This document shows positions 34,629-42,956 of a stretch of DNA of 64,000 nt, one piece after another (position 1 is the first letter of the stretch; each line of letters opens with the position of its first letter). This DNA comes from Acidobacteriota bacterium (GTDB taxonomy: Bacteria; Acidobacteriota; Terriglobia; Bryobacterales; Bryobacteraceae). A program made the position numbers and the translations under genes. The notes under the pieces were generated by a model that saw nothing but the letters and a program-made list of their open reading frames with translations, had not been told where the DNA came from and did not search any database. The stretch is taken from the NCBI GenBank assembly GCA_014584705.1, contig JACTMJ010000016.1, positions 93,055-157,054 on the forward strand. Reading direction: 5' to 3'.

Positions 34629-37204
34629 CAAGGACCGCGAGACGAAACCGGTGCTGGTCCGCAGTGGTTCGTCGCGGCATTCTGGCCCTGGGCGGATTGC
34701 TTGCCGTTCTGGCGCCTCTTCCGGGCTACTACCATTTTCTGCATGTGCGCCAGGAGGGCGACGCCCTGCGGGCCATTCCGGAGCGCTTTGATCTCCGGGC
34801 GCTGCCCGATTCCGCGGTGCCGCTGGTGATTTCGAAATCGGTGGAACCAGAATTTGCGGAAGGGGACACCTGGGATGCGGTTGTGAGCGAAGTGAAGCTG
34901 GCCGCCTCGCAGTGGTCAAGCGTACCGCACTCCGCACTGCGTTTACGGTACGCGGGGGAGGTGGCTCTGGAACCCCCTTCCGGAACTCCCTATGTTCAAG
35001 TAATGGTTGAAGAATTGGCGCCCGGCGTAATCGCCATGGCGGGCCCGGTGGCTCGGGAAGCGCCCAGTTCGGACGCGAACGGCGAGTTCATCCCGATTGC
35101 CCGCAGCGTGGTGATGCTGAGCCACCGGCTACGCGAACGCCCGAGTTACTCGGAAGCGTTCTACATGACGCTGGTTCACGAGATGGGCCATGCGCTTGGA
35201 TTGCAGCATGCCTTCGCCGGAAGCGTGATGTCGACCGGCGTTACGCGAGCCACCACCAAAGCCACTCCGTTTGCCGAGGATGACATTGCCGGCTTGGGGG
35301 CGCTCTATCCCGACAGTCGCTTCGCGGCGGATACAGGTACGATCCGAGGCCGTGTAACCGCCGACGGCGCGCCACTGCACTTTGCGAATGTGACGGCGTT
35401 GACACCCTCCGGCGTAGCGGTGAGCGCAATGACGCTGCCGGACGGCAGTTATGAGATTCGCGGTGTGCCACCGGGAGGCTATTACCTGTATGCCCAGCCC
35501 GTGGCATCGAGCGCGCAGGATGGGCTCGGACCCGGGCAGATCGTGCTTCCCAAGGACGAGAATGGAAATGCAATCGCCGCCGGGGGACTTTTTGCCACCC
35601 GCTTTTATCCGGACGCGCTGGATTGGCACTCGGGCCATGAACTGGTAGCCGAGCGCGGCGGCGTCATCAACGACGTATCCTGGAACGTGCCACGCGTGGA
35701 TTCCCGGGCCTTTGCCGACATCACAACTTACAGTTTCCCCGCCAATTTTGCCGTGAATCCGGCGGTTATCAATACGGGCGGTGATCGCCGATTCCTCGTC
35801 GCCTACGGACCTAACCTGGTGGAAGACGGCCACAAGGCCGAAGGGCTGAGCGTCAGTTCGACGGCCGCCGGCATCCTGGATGAAGACGTGAGGGCCTACG
35901 AGCCAGCGCCCCAATTCCTGCGTGTGGACCTGACCTTTCATCCCTTTACCGCAAGCCTGGGTGCGAAACCGCTGCTCTGGTCGAGGAATGGCGAAACCTT
36001 CGTGCAGCCCGCAGCCTTTCGAATGGTTGGCCAGCAACCTCCCGATGTGCAGGAAGCGCAAGTGGTGGCCGGTGCGAACGGGTCCGATTCCGTGCTGTTG
36101 CGAGGGCAGCAACTGGCACCTTCCTTCACGTATTTGTTGGATGGACTGAGGGCGGAGAAACTCCTATCGACGGAGAACACGCAGAGCCTGGAAGTTTCCC
36201 TGCGCGCCCCGTTCACGAACGATGGACGCGCTGCGCGCGTGGTCGCCTTGGGCAGCGACGGACAGAGTTCCCTCTACCTGAACGCCACTCCTCCCACGGT
36301 GGCAACGCGCTCGGCGGGCACCAGCGATTTCCAGTTGAGCGCTCCCATTTTGCCAGCGGGAACGGAGGCGGCGATCGAGGTGGAAACAAGCAGCAACTGG
36401 TTCGAGGAAGGACAGTTGGGTCTCTCCTTCAACACACCCCATGTGGTTGCCCGCCGGATATGGCGCGTTTCCGCCAACCGCCTGGTTGCCAACGTGAAAG
36501 CGATGGCATCGGCTCCGCAGGGCGGTGTCCCCTTGTGGCTGCACAAGGATCTGGCGATCGTCAATTCGGGCCGCAGCCTGGGAATCGTACCGCCCGATGG
36601 GCAGACGGTTTCCATTGATTCTCGCCTGACGGATGAGAGCACGGGGGATGCGACGATTTATCCCGGCGGCACGGCGCTGCTTCGTATCTCGGGCGAGGGG
36701 CTGAGCGACTCAATCCTGGTCCGGCTGGCGGACCGATTGATCCCGGCTACCCGGGTGGACGCCAATCTCTATCGAATGGAGATCCCCGCGGACCTTCCAC
36801 AAGGTCTCTCCCGGGTGGAGGCGGTATTGCCCGGCCGTACAACGTTGCCCGTGATGGCGGAACTCGCCGGCGCTCCGCCCGGAATCCTGGAAGCACAGGT
36901 CTTCACGCGCGCGGCTGCCCAGGGCGGCAGCAATCAGCATCGCGCCCGGCTCCTGCTGCGGCTGGACGGACTGGTGTTTGAAAACCTCCGCGCAGCGGGC
37001 CTGATTGTTCGAGTGAATGGCCGAATGATTGAGGCAATCGAACCGTCTGCCCCAACGGAAGATCGCCTGCCTGTCGCGTTTGATATTCCGGCAAGTCTCA
37101 CTTCTCTGGCCGGTGATGGCGCGCAGCCCGAATCCGTCTCGATTCAAGTGGAATGGAAAGGGCGGCATTCCGCGCCCGTTTCTCTGCCGCTTTCCGCAAA
37201 TTAG
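34625..37204 (+). CDS. Secreted matrixin-like zinc metalloprotease with beta-domain tail
   Basis: 859 residues. An N-terminal hydrophobic segment (about 18-33) serves for export. The catalytic domain (about 50-235) has the zinc motif HEMGHALGLQH (His185, Glu186, His189, His195) and a Met-turn in GSVMSTG, which place it in the matrixin branch of metzincins. A carboxypeptidase-regulatory-like domain follows (about 240-310: IRGRVTADGAPLHFANVTAL...GSYEIRGVPPGGYYLYA), then about 500 residues of beta-sandwich repeats that probably bind surfaces or substrates. It likely degrades extracellular protein. It overlaps the preceding secreted-protein gene by 4 bp. No propeptide cysteine switch was recognised. 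Confidence 0.87.
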   Translation: MTRTARRNRCWSAVVRRGILALGGLLAVLAPLPGYYHFLHVRQEGDALRAIPERFDLRALPDSAVPLVISKSVEPEFAEGDTWDAVVSEVKLAASQWSSVPHSALRLRYAGEVALEPPSGTPYVQVMVEELAPGVIAMAGPVAREAPSSDANGEFIPIARSVVMLSHRLRERPSYSEAFYMTLVHEMGHALGLQHAFAGSVMSTGVTRATTKATPFAEDDIAGLGALYPDSRFAADTGTIRGRVTADGAPLHFANVTALTPSGVAVSAMTLPDGSYEIRGVPPGGYYLYAQPVASSAQDGLGPGQIVLPKDENGNAIAAGGLFATRFYPDALDWHSGHELVAERGGVINDVSWNVPRVDSRAFADITTYSFPANFAVNPAVINTGGDRRFLVAYGPNLVEDGHKAEGLSVSSTAAGILDEDVRAYEPAPQFLRVDLTFHPFTASLGAKPLLWSRNGETFVQPAAFRMVGQQPPDVQEAQVVAGANGSDSVLLRGQQLAPSFTYLLDGLRAEKLLSTENTQSLEVSLRAPFTNDGRAARVVALGSDGQSSLYLNATPPTVATRSAGTSDFQLSAPILPAGTEAAIEVETSSNWFEEGQLGLSFNTPHVVARRIWRVSANRLVANVKAMASAPQGGVPLWLHKDLAIVNSGRSLGIVPPDGQTVSIDSRLTDESTGDATIYPGGTALLRISGEGLSDSILVRLADRLIPATRVDANLYRMEIPADLPQGLSRVEAVLPGRTTLPVMAELAGAPPGILEAQVFTRAAAQGGSNQHRARLLLRLDGLVFENLRAAGLIVRVNGRMIEAIEPSAPTEDRLPVAFDIPASLTSLAGDGAQPESVSIQVEWKGRHSAPVSLPLSAN

Positions 37205-37300
37205 AGTTTTTTGCGGTTACCGGCCCCGCCCCCAACGCGCTTGTAGCGGTGTATCCCGAAATCGGCGGGTGAACGGGAAGACTCCGTATACTGAAAGTTC

Positions 37301-38602
37301 ATGTCCGCTGAACTTGTTGCCATCGCACACCCTGAAACAGAACGATTTCCAATCGACGACGTGATCTATACGAGCCCCGCGTCGGGCTCATTGCTGGAGA
37401 TCCAGTTCCCCGCCCCGGCTTTGCAGCCGGATGCCCTAAAGCGGTTGTGGCGGGAGCGCCGGATGAACAACCACCCGCTCGACCGCAGCGGTGTCTGGCG
37501 CTACCGGGAATTGCTGCCCTTCTGGCCGAATTTCGATCACGTGGTGACACTGTCGGAGGGCAACACGCCCATTCTCGACGCACCGCTCGCCGCGAAATTC
37601 GCCGGGCTCGACGCGCTCTCGTTCAAGCATCAGGGATACAACCCCACGGGCAGCTTCAAGGATAACGGCATGACCTGTGGGGTTGCTCAGGCGCGGCACC
37701 TGGGCATGACCAGAGTGGCTTGCGTTTCCACCGGAAATACGTCCGCGTCCATGGCGGCGTACGCCAGCGCCGGGGGCTTGCAGCCGATCATCTTCATCCC
37801 GAACGGGAACATCGCCTACGGCAAGTTGGCACAGGCGCTCGAATATGGCGCGCGCACGCTGCAAGTGGACGCGAACTTTGACCAGATCCTGGCCCTCGTG
37901 CGAACGCTGGCCGAAAAGCTCGGTATCTATCTGCTCAACTCGATCAACCCCTTCCGCATTGAAGGGCAAAAAACCATCATGGCGGAAATGCTCGACCAGC
38001 TCGATTGGCGAGTTCCGGACTGGGTGGTGCTTCCCGGCGGAAACCTGGGCAACACGGCCGCCTTCGGCAAGGGACTGCGAGAATTGCACGCCTGGGGGCT
38101 GATTGATCGCTTGCCGCGTCTGGCCGTCGTGCAGGCGGAAGGCTCCTCCCCGTTCTGCGACCTCTTCCATAATCCCGAGGGTGCGTTCACGCCGAACCCG
38201 CACCCGGAGACGCTGGCCACGGCCATCAAGATCGGCGACCCGGTGAGCTGGCCGAAAGCCCTGCGCGAGGTGCAGGAGACCGGCGGGCTGGTGGAGAAGG
38301 TGAGCGAACAGGAAATTGCCGACGCGAAGGCGACAATCGGTCGCTGCGGCATTGGCTGCGAACCGGCATCGGCGGCCACGCTGGCCGGCATTCGCAAACT
38401 GGTGGCGAGCGGACGCATCACGCCGGAAGAGCGTGTGGTAGCCGTGCTCACCGGGCACGTGCTCAAAGACCCGGACTACATTTACCGCTATCACACCGGC
38501 CAGTTGGACGATCCTCACGGCACGCGTCTGCGGAGTACGTTTGGCAATGCGCCCACCGTCGTGCCCAATGACCCCGAGTTGATCGCCAGGCTGCTGGGTT
38601 AA
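37301..38602 (+). CDS. thrC: Threonine synthase
   Basis: PLP enzyme that converts O-phosphohomoserine to threonine in the cytosol. The 433 residues match the bacterial threonine synthase length. The Schiff-base lysine is K120 in NPTGSFKDNG. The phosphate-binding block VLPGGNLGNTAAFGKGL lies near residue 250, and the N-terminal LSEGNTP precedes the fold. No other threonine-pathway gene is adjacent. It may be cotranscribed with the amidohydrolase-like gene that starts 21 bp downstream. The ATG at 37301 has only a weak ribosome site. Confidence 0.93.
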   Translation: MSAELVAIAHPETERFPIDDVIYTSPASGSLLEIQFPAPALQPDALKRLWRERRMNNHPLDRSGVWRYRELLPFWPNFDHVVTLSEGNTPILDAPLAAKFAGLDALSFKHQGYNPTGSFKDNGMTCGVAQARHLGMTRVACVSTGNTSASMAAYASAGGLQPIIFIPNGNIAYGKLAQALEYGARTLQVDANFDQILALVRTLAEKLGIYLLNSINPFRIEGQKTIMAEMLDQLDWRVPDWVVLPGGNLGNTAAFGKGLRELHAWGLIDRLPRLAVVQAEGSSPFCDLFHNPEGAFTPNPHPETLATAIKIGDPVSWPKALREVQETGGLVEKVSEQEIADAKATIGRCGIGCEPASAATLAGIRKLVASGRITPEERVVAVLTGHVLKDPDYIYRYHTGQLDDPHGTRLRSTFGNAPTVVPNDPELIARLLG

Positions 38603-38623
38603 CCTCGCGCGGAAGGGGGAGCA

Positions 38624-39469
38624 TTGCGCATCGATTCACAGATTTCGCTATGGAAGCAGGCGCCCGGTAGCGCACGGCGGCATCCGCGCTTTCCAGGCGA
38701 GGACCGCGCGTTTCTGCCCGAGCATATCGAGCCAATCCTGGCGCGCAACCGCTTCGATGGCGGGCTGCTTGTGAGCACCGGAGGCGAGGTGGAAGAGATT
38801 GCGCAACTCGTGGCGTGGTGCGAAACATCCGCCCTGCTCAAAGGCATTGTGCTGGCCTGGAACGATCGGGCTGCCGTGGCGGAATCTCCGGCTCTGACCG
38901 CCGCGCTTCGGGGCTATTGGACGCTTGCGGATAGCACTGACATCAGCGAAGCGGCGGCTCACTGCGGCGCAGAGGGTCTGGCTCTCGACATCATCCCCGG
39001 GGTTAACGGTCTCGGCTCCGCTTCCCTGGCCGCGGTCGCCAGCGCGAATCCCGGAACGCCCATCGTGCTCGCGCATGCGGGCAGCCCTCCGCTCGAACAG
39101 CATGCTCTGGCCGAATGGATGGAGGGGATGCGCACGCTTGCCAAAGAGCCGAACATCCACGTGAAGTTGAGCGGGTTTTGGTCCACTGCGCTCGATGCCT
39201 GGAACGTCGCAACCCTGCAAAGCCTGGTGGTATTTCTGATCAACGAGTTCGGAGCGAATCGCCTGCTTTTCGGATCCGACTGGCCGTTCTGTCTGCCCGC
39301 TCATTCGTGGAAGGAATGCCTGGCGCGCTTCACGCAATCCATCGGCGCGCGCAAGATGGATTTTCGCGAACTTCTGCTGGGCGAAAACGCGGCGCGCGTC
39401 TACCGGCTTCCCCGTCAGGAAGCGGAGCTACTTTCGCCGGAAGCTGATTTCCTTAAACCAAACGGTTGA
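38624..39469 (+). CDS. Amidohydrolase-2 family (COG3618-like) protein lacking the HxH metal site
   Basis: 281-residue TIM-barrel protein related to 2-pyrone-4,6-dicarboxylate lactonase/L-fuconolactonase. Family blocks seen: IVLAHAGSPP, NIHVKLSGFW and LFGSDWPFCLP with the late Asp, and an ENAARVYRLP ending. At the first strand, where the family has IDxHxHxW, this protein reads IDSQISLW, so both metal-ligand histidines are replaced (Gln6, Ser8). Activity may be metal-free or lost. The start is a TTG at 38624 preceded by GGAAGGGGGA, 21 bp after thrC. Its 3' end overlaps the convergent DUF1080 gene by 42 bp. Confidence 0.78.
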   Translation: MRIDSQISLWKQAPGSARRHPRFPGEDRAFLPEHIEPILARNRFDGGLLVSTGGEVEEIAQLVAWCETSALLKGIVLAWNDRAAVAESPALTAALRGYWTLADSTDISEAAAHCGAEGLALDIIPGVNGLGSASLAAVASANPGTPIVLAHAGSPPLEQHALAEWMEGMRTLAKEPNIHVKLSGFWSTALDAWNVATLQSLVVFLINEFGANRLLFGSDWPFCLPAHSWKECLARFTQSIGARKMDFRELLLGENAARVYRLPRQEAELLSPEADFLKPNG

Positions 39470-40066
39470 GCCCGCGTCGTGGTTCTGCAGCCCGATGTAG
39501 CCGCTATCCGGGCGCGGCCCGCGCACCGGTTCAAACCACTGTTTGCGCGGCGGCACTTCCTGCCCCTCAACGTAGGTGTTCACCACTTCGCCGTTGAGTG
39601 AGACGATGGTCTTCGGCCCATCCAGCGTGATCTCCAGCGTGTTCCATTCCCCCGCCGGTTTCTGATTCTCCTTGGTGGACTTGCTGATGGAATAGATGGC
39701 GCCCGTGCGGTGCCACTCGTCCCCGCCCGCGTCGATCTGCACTTCATAGCCGTTGTGAACGCCATACCAGGCGTCGATCGGCTTTTCCGGCATGCGGATC
39801 ACCACACCGGAGTTCGCCCGGCCTTCCGCGGTCTTGAAAACGACGCGGAGCGTGCCGTCGCCCAGCTTCTCGGTGTCGTAGAAGAGAAGGCCCATGCCGC
39901 CCTCGGTCTTCAGCATGCCGTCTTCCACGACGAAATGGTCCCACCCCACCTGCTTCCATCCATCCAGATTCTGGCCGTTGAACAATTGCACAAATTTGTC
40001 CCCGCTTTGCCCCGCCAGCGCGAGGGAAATCGTCAAGGTGAACAGAAGAATTCGCAGGATTGGCAT
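39428..40066 (-). CDS. Secreted DUF1080 (3-keto-disaccharide hydrolase-type) protein
   Basis: 212 residues. A signal peptide (MPILRILLFTLTISLALAGQS) precedes a DUF1080 domain: FVQLFNGQNLDGWKQVG, VVEDGMLKTEGGMGLLFYDTEKLGD, NSGVVIRMPE, YEVQI, GEWNTLEITLDG and an IGLQNHDAGSTVWFKEI ending. The fold is a concanavalin-like beta-sandwich. Members act on glycosides, some on 3-keto-glucosides, and are abundant in Acidobacteria and Planctomycetes. The same frame stays open far upstream (to 41497), but that part is only the shadow of the endonuclease and methyltransferase genes; the ATG at 40066 starts the signal peptide. Confidence 0.87.
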   Translation of the reverse strand: MPILRILLFTLTISLALAGQSGDKFVQLFNGQNLDGWKQVGWDHFVVEDGMLKTEGGMGLLFYDTEKLGDGTLRVVFKTAEGRANSGVVIRMPEKPIDAWYGVHNGYEVQIDAGGDEWHRTGAIYSISKSTKENQKPAGEWNTLEITLDGPKTIVSLNGEVVNTYVEGQEVPPRKQWFEPVRGPRPDSGYIGLQNHDAGSTVWFKEISFRRK

Positions 40067-40177
40067 AGCGTCCCTATTATCTATCAGCCGGCAAGCGGCT
40101 GGCACACGCCGGTTTCGGCATCGGGCCTGCCCGCATGCTCTCAGAGTGCTACGATGAGGGGTTTCGAGGAGGGCGGC

Positions 40178-40966
40178 ATGGCAGGAGAACCCGCAACCGG
40201 TTCGGAGAAGAGACCGCGCCCAAAGCGCAAGCCGGTGGCCGAGCGCAAACCGGTAGGGAAGCAGCCGCGAACGAAGCGGGAGCGCGAGGAGCGCTTCGCG
40301 GAAATCGAGCGGATCCTGGAGGAAACCTATCCTAACCCGCAGTGCGCCTTGCACCACCGGAATCCGTGGGAGTTGCTGGTGGCCACCATTCTCTCCGCGC
40401 AATGCACCGATGAACGCGTCAACATGGTGACGCCGGAGCTGTTCGCGAAGTACCCCACCGTGAGGGCCTTGGCCGAAGCGAACGTGGAAGAAGTGGCCCA
40501 GGTGATCCGTTCCACGGGCTTCTTCAACAATAAGGCGAAGAACATCGTGGGCGCGGCACGGCGCATTCTGGACGCGTTCGGCGGCGAGGTGCCGCGCACC
40601 ATGGAAGAACTGCTCACCGTTCCCGGCGCGGCGCGCAAGACCGCCAACGTCGTTCTCGGCAGCGGCTACGGCATTGCTTCCGGAGTGGTGGTGGATACCC
40701 ACGTGCAGCGGGTGGCAAGGCGGCTCGCGTTCACGAGCGAAGTGGACCCGGTGAAGATCGAGCGGGACCTGATGGCGATCGTCCCGCAAGACCATTGGAT
40801 CAACTTCTCTCACGAACTGATATTGCACGGACGGGCACTCTGCTTCGCACGCAAGCCCAATTGCCCGGCGTGCCCGCTCGACGCTCTCTGCTTTGCCGCG
40901 GATAAGACCAGCGCGGAAGTGGCGGTCGAGAAAAAAGCCGCCAAACCCGCGCGGAAAGGCCGCTGA
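40178..40966 (+). CDS. nth: Endonuclease III (DNA glycosylase/AP lyase)
   Basis: Base-excision repair enzyme that removes oxidised pyrimidines and cleaves AP sites. The 262 residues include a Lys/Arg/Pro-rich N-terminal extension of about 40 residues absent from E. coli Nth. The HhH motif and catalytic lysine are in LTVPGAARKTANVVL (K154), the catalytic Asp173 in VVDTHV, and the 4Fe-4S motif C-x6-C-x2-C-x5-C ends the fold (CFARKPNCPACPLDALC). The HhH loop has Ala in place of the usual second Gly. ATG at 40178 has GAGGAGGG upstream; an ATG at 40154 is the alternative. Confidence 0.93.
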   Translation: MAGEPATGSEKRPRPKRKPVAERKPVGKQPRTKREREERFAEIERILEETYPNPQCALHHRNPWELLVATILSAQCTDERVNMVTPELFAKYPTVRALAEANVEEVAQVIRSTGFFNNKAKNIVGAARRILDAFGGEVPRTMEELLTVPGAARKTANVVLGSGYGIASGVVVDTHVQRVARRLAFTSEVDPVKIERDLMAIVPQDHWINFSHELILHGRALCFARKPNCPACPLDALCFAADKTSAEVAVEKKAAKPARKGR

Positions 40967-40986
40967 GCGCGGGCACGCCCCGACTG

Positions 40987-41616
40987 TCAGCGTCCGATGG
41001 CGATGAGCGATTTCGCGATGCCCAGCACCCGCTCCTTGCGCAATTGCGCGCCGGGGAAGAGGGCGCGCAACCCGCGCCCGCGCAACAAGCGTACGTCGTC
41101 GAGGTAGTGGCGAAGATAGAATTCGCGCTGGTCCGGGCGCGGACGGGCCACCCTCTCCCACACAGTGAAGCGCTCCACGATCTTTCGCTGCAGCACATTC
41201 GGCAGCCAGTGCAGGAACGGCATGAAAAGATGCTGCTCCACCGGGAAGCCAGCATTGGGCGTCTGCACGAAATAGCGCCTGCCCACACGCATGGTTTCCT
41301 GGGCGAACGCTCGCTGGCGCGCGGCATCGCCGACGTGCTCGATCACCGAGTTGCTGAAGACGATATCGAAGCTCGCACTCGCGAACGGCAACGCGCAGCC
41401 ATCCCCGGCCACCCAGTGAAAATCGCGATCCCGGTGTTCGATCGACATCGGGATATTCAGCAGCGTCACCCGGGGAGTGAAGGGCAGCAACCGCCACGTA
41501 TCGGGCGACCCGCCCACGTCGAGAATGCGCGTCTCTTCATCGACGCCCATCAGTTCCGCGAATCGCCGCATGCGGCGTTGGCGAAAATGGCGGGAAATGC
41601 GGGCGACGATGCTCAT
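40987..41616 (-). CDS. Class I SAM-dependent methyltransferase, small
   Basis: 209 residues with the SAM-binding motif ILDVGGSPDTWRLLP (about 31-45), the acidic position after strand 2, GDGCALPFASASFDIVFSNSVIEHVGD (motif IV/post-motif region) and a C-terminal part rich in Arg. It resembles the Methyltransf_11/25 group. Substrate not known. It starts 41 bp from the divergent VWA-protein gene and ends 20 bp from the convergent nth gene. Confidence 0.85.
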   Translation of the reverse strand: MSIVARISRHFRQRRMRRFAELMGVDEETRILDVGGSPDTWRLLPFTPRVTLLNIPMSIEHRDRDFHWVAGDGCALPFASASFDIVFSNSVIEHVGDAARQRAFAQETMRVGRRYFVQTPNAGFPVEQHLFMPFLHWLPNVLQRKIVERFTVWERVARPRPDQREFYLRHYLDDVRLLRGRGLRALFPGAQLRKERVLGIAKSLIAIGR

Positions 41617-41657
41617 GGACGGCCAAACCCGGAGGTGCGGGCAGCCTCCATTCTCCT

Positions 41658-42896
41658 ATGGCCATTCCCCAACGGCCAAGGATCGATTGCCCCGCGCAAC
41701 CGGAGACCGGCCGGAGACGTCTCGCCGGTGTGCCCGCTTTCTTCTCGTTCCGGCCCGGCTCAAGTCCGGCATACGCCGTATTGGTTGCCTTGGCCGTCGT
41801 TCTGGTGTTATCGTTCCGCCTCCCTGCGCAGGACCCCGTTTTCCGCTCGAACGCACCTCTGGTCGTGGCGCATACCACGGTCACCGACGCCAAGGGCGAC
41901 TACGTGCATGCTCTCGAAGCCGAAGACTTCACGCTGATCGCCGACGGCCGGCCCGTCGCTTTCGATCTCGACTTTTCGTTCGTGCCGATCTCCCTCGTGG
42001 TGGTAGCCGAAAACTGTGGGGATTGCGGCGCGGCGATCAAGAAGATGCGGAAGGTGGGCGTCATGCTGCTGCCTCTGATTACCGGCGAGCGGGGAGAAGC
42101 GGCCCTAGTGACGTATTCCGATAGCGTCCGCGTCGTGCAGCGATTTGAGCGCGGCGGCACGGGCATTACGGAAGCGATGGCCGCGATACGCCCGTCCGGC
42201 AACGGCGCGGCGCTCTATGACGCTCTGGCTGAAGCCGTCCATCTGTTGACCCCGCGGCTGCGGGGGCGTCGCGGCGTAATTCTTCACATCGGCGAGAAAG
42301 TGGACCGGGGCAGCCAGCGCTCGTTTGAGGAAGCCGCCAATCTTCTGGAGCGCAATAACATCCTGGTCTATTCGCTGACGTTCTCCCGCATCCGGTCCGC
42401 ATTCACTGACAAAGAGGCGTGGAAAGACCGCACCGAGGAAAGCGAGTTTCACGAAAAGCCCAAGGATGGCATCCTACGCACGCCTCCCCCCACTGCGCCT
42501 TACGGCTTGCCGGGGCCTCCCGAGCCGCACTCCACCGGAGCCGTGGTGATGGGACAAGGCGCGGCGCCGAACCCCGGCCCCTCCAGCGGCCCGAGCCCCA
42601 TGGGCGATGCAAACCTGCTCGGCCTCTTCGACATCCTGCGCGATGCGGCAAGAAAAAATGCCACACGCGAACTGACCCAGCTCACCGGCGGCCTCGAAGA
42701 GAGCTTCAACAAACAGGCCGCCCTCGAAAAAGCCGTCGCGCGGATTGGAGAGGAACTGCACAGCCAGTATCTGCTCAGCTTCCGCCCGGTGGGAACCGAT
42801 CCCAATCGCTTCTACCGCATTGAAATCCGCGTCACGAACAACCCAAACGCGCGCATCCGCACCCGGCCCGGCTATTGGCTGGCCGCGGAACGCTAA
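41658..42896 (+). CDS. VWFA-related domain protein (Acidobacteria type), MIDAS motif lost
   Basis: 412 residues. An N-terminal TM/signal segment (about 39-56) is followed by the Acidobacteria VWFA-related layout: LVVAHTTVTDAKGDYVHALEAEDFTLIADGRPV, then a von Willebrand A fold, then a C-terminal ELHSQYLLSFRPVGTDPNRFYRIEIRV stretch typical for the group. Where active VWA domains have the DxSxS metal site, this one reads VVVAENCGDCG (about 114-124), so divalent-metal adhesion is unlikely. Located in the periplasm or on the surface. A Pro/Gly-rich insert lies near 270-310. Confidence 0.85.
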   Translation: MAIPQRPRIDCPAQPETGRRRLAGVPAFFSFRPGSSPAYAVLVALAVVLVLSFRLPAQDPVFRSNAPLVVAHTTVTDAKGDYVHALEAEDFTLIADGRPVAFDLDFSFVPISLVVVAENCGDCGAAIKKMRKVGVMLLPLITGERGEAALVTYSDSVRVVQRFERGGTGITEAMAAIRPSGNGAALYDALAEAVHLLTPRLRGRRGVILHIGEKVDRGSQRSFEEAANLLERNNILVYSLTFSRIRSAFTDKEAWKDRTEESEFHEKPKDGILRTPPPTAPYGLPGPPEPHSTGAVVMGQGAAPNPGPSSGPSPMGDANLLGLFDILRDAARKNATRELTQLTGGLEESFNKQAALEKAVARIGEELHSQYLLSFRPVGTDPNRFYRIEIRVTNNPNARIRTRPGYWLAAER

Positions 42897-42956
42897 TAGC
42901 CGCGCCGGTGTGAAGCCGCCCCGCCTCTCCGGGTCGCCCTCGGCAGCCCCGCCCGC

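Noticed and set aside
40067..41497. Upstream extension of the DUF1080 gene frame
   Set aside because: The signal peptide starts at 40066. The extension is the antisense frame of nth and part of the methyltransferase locus.
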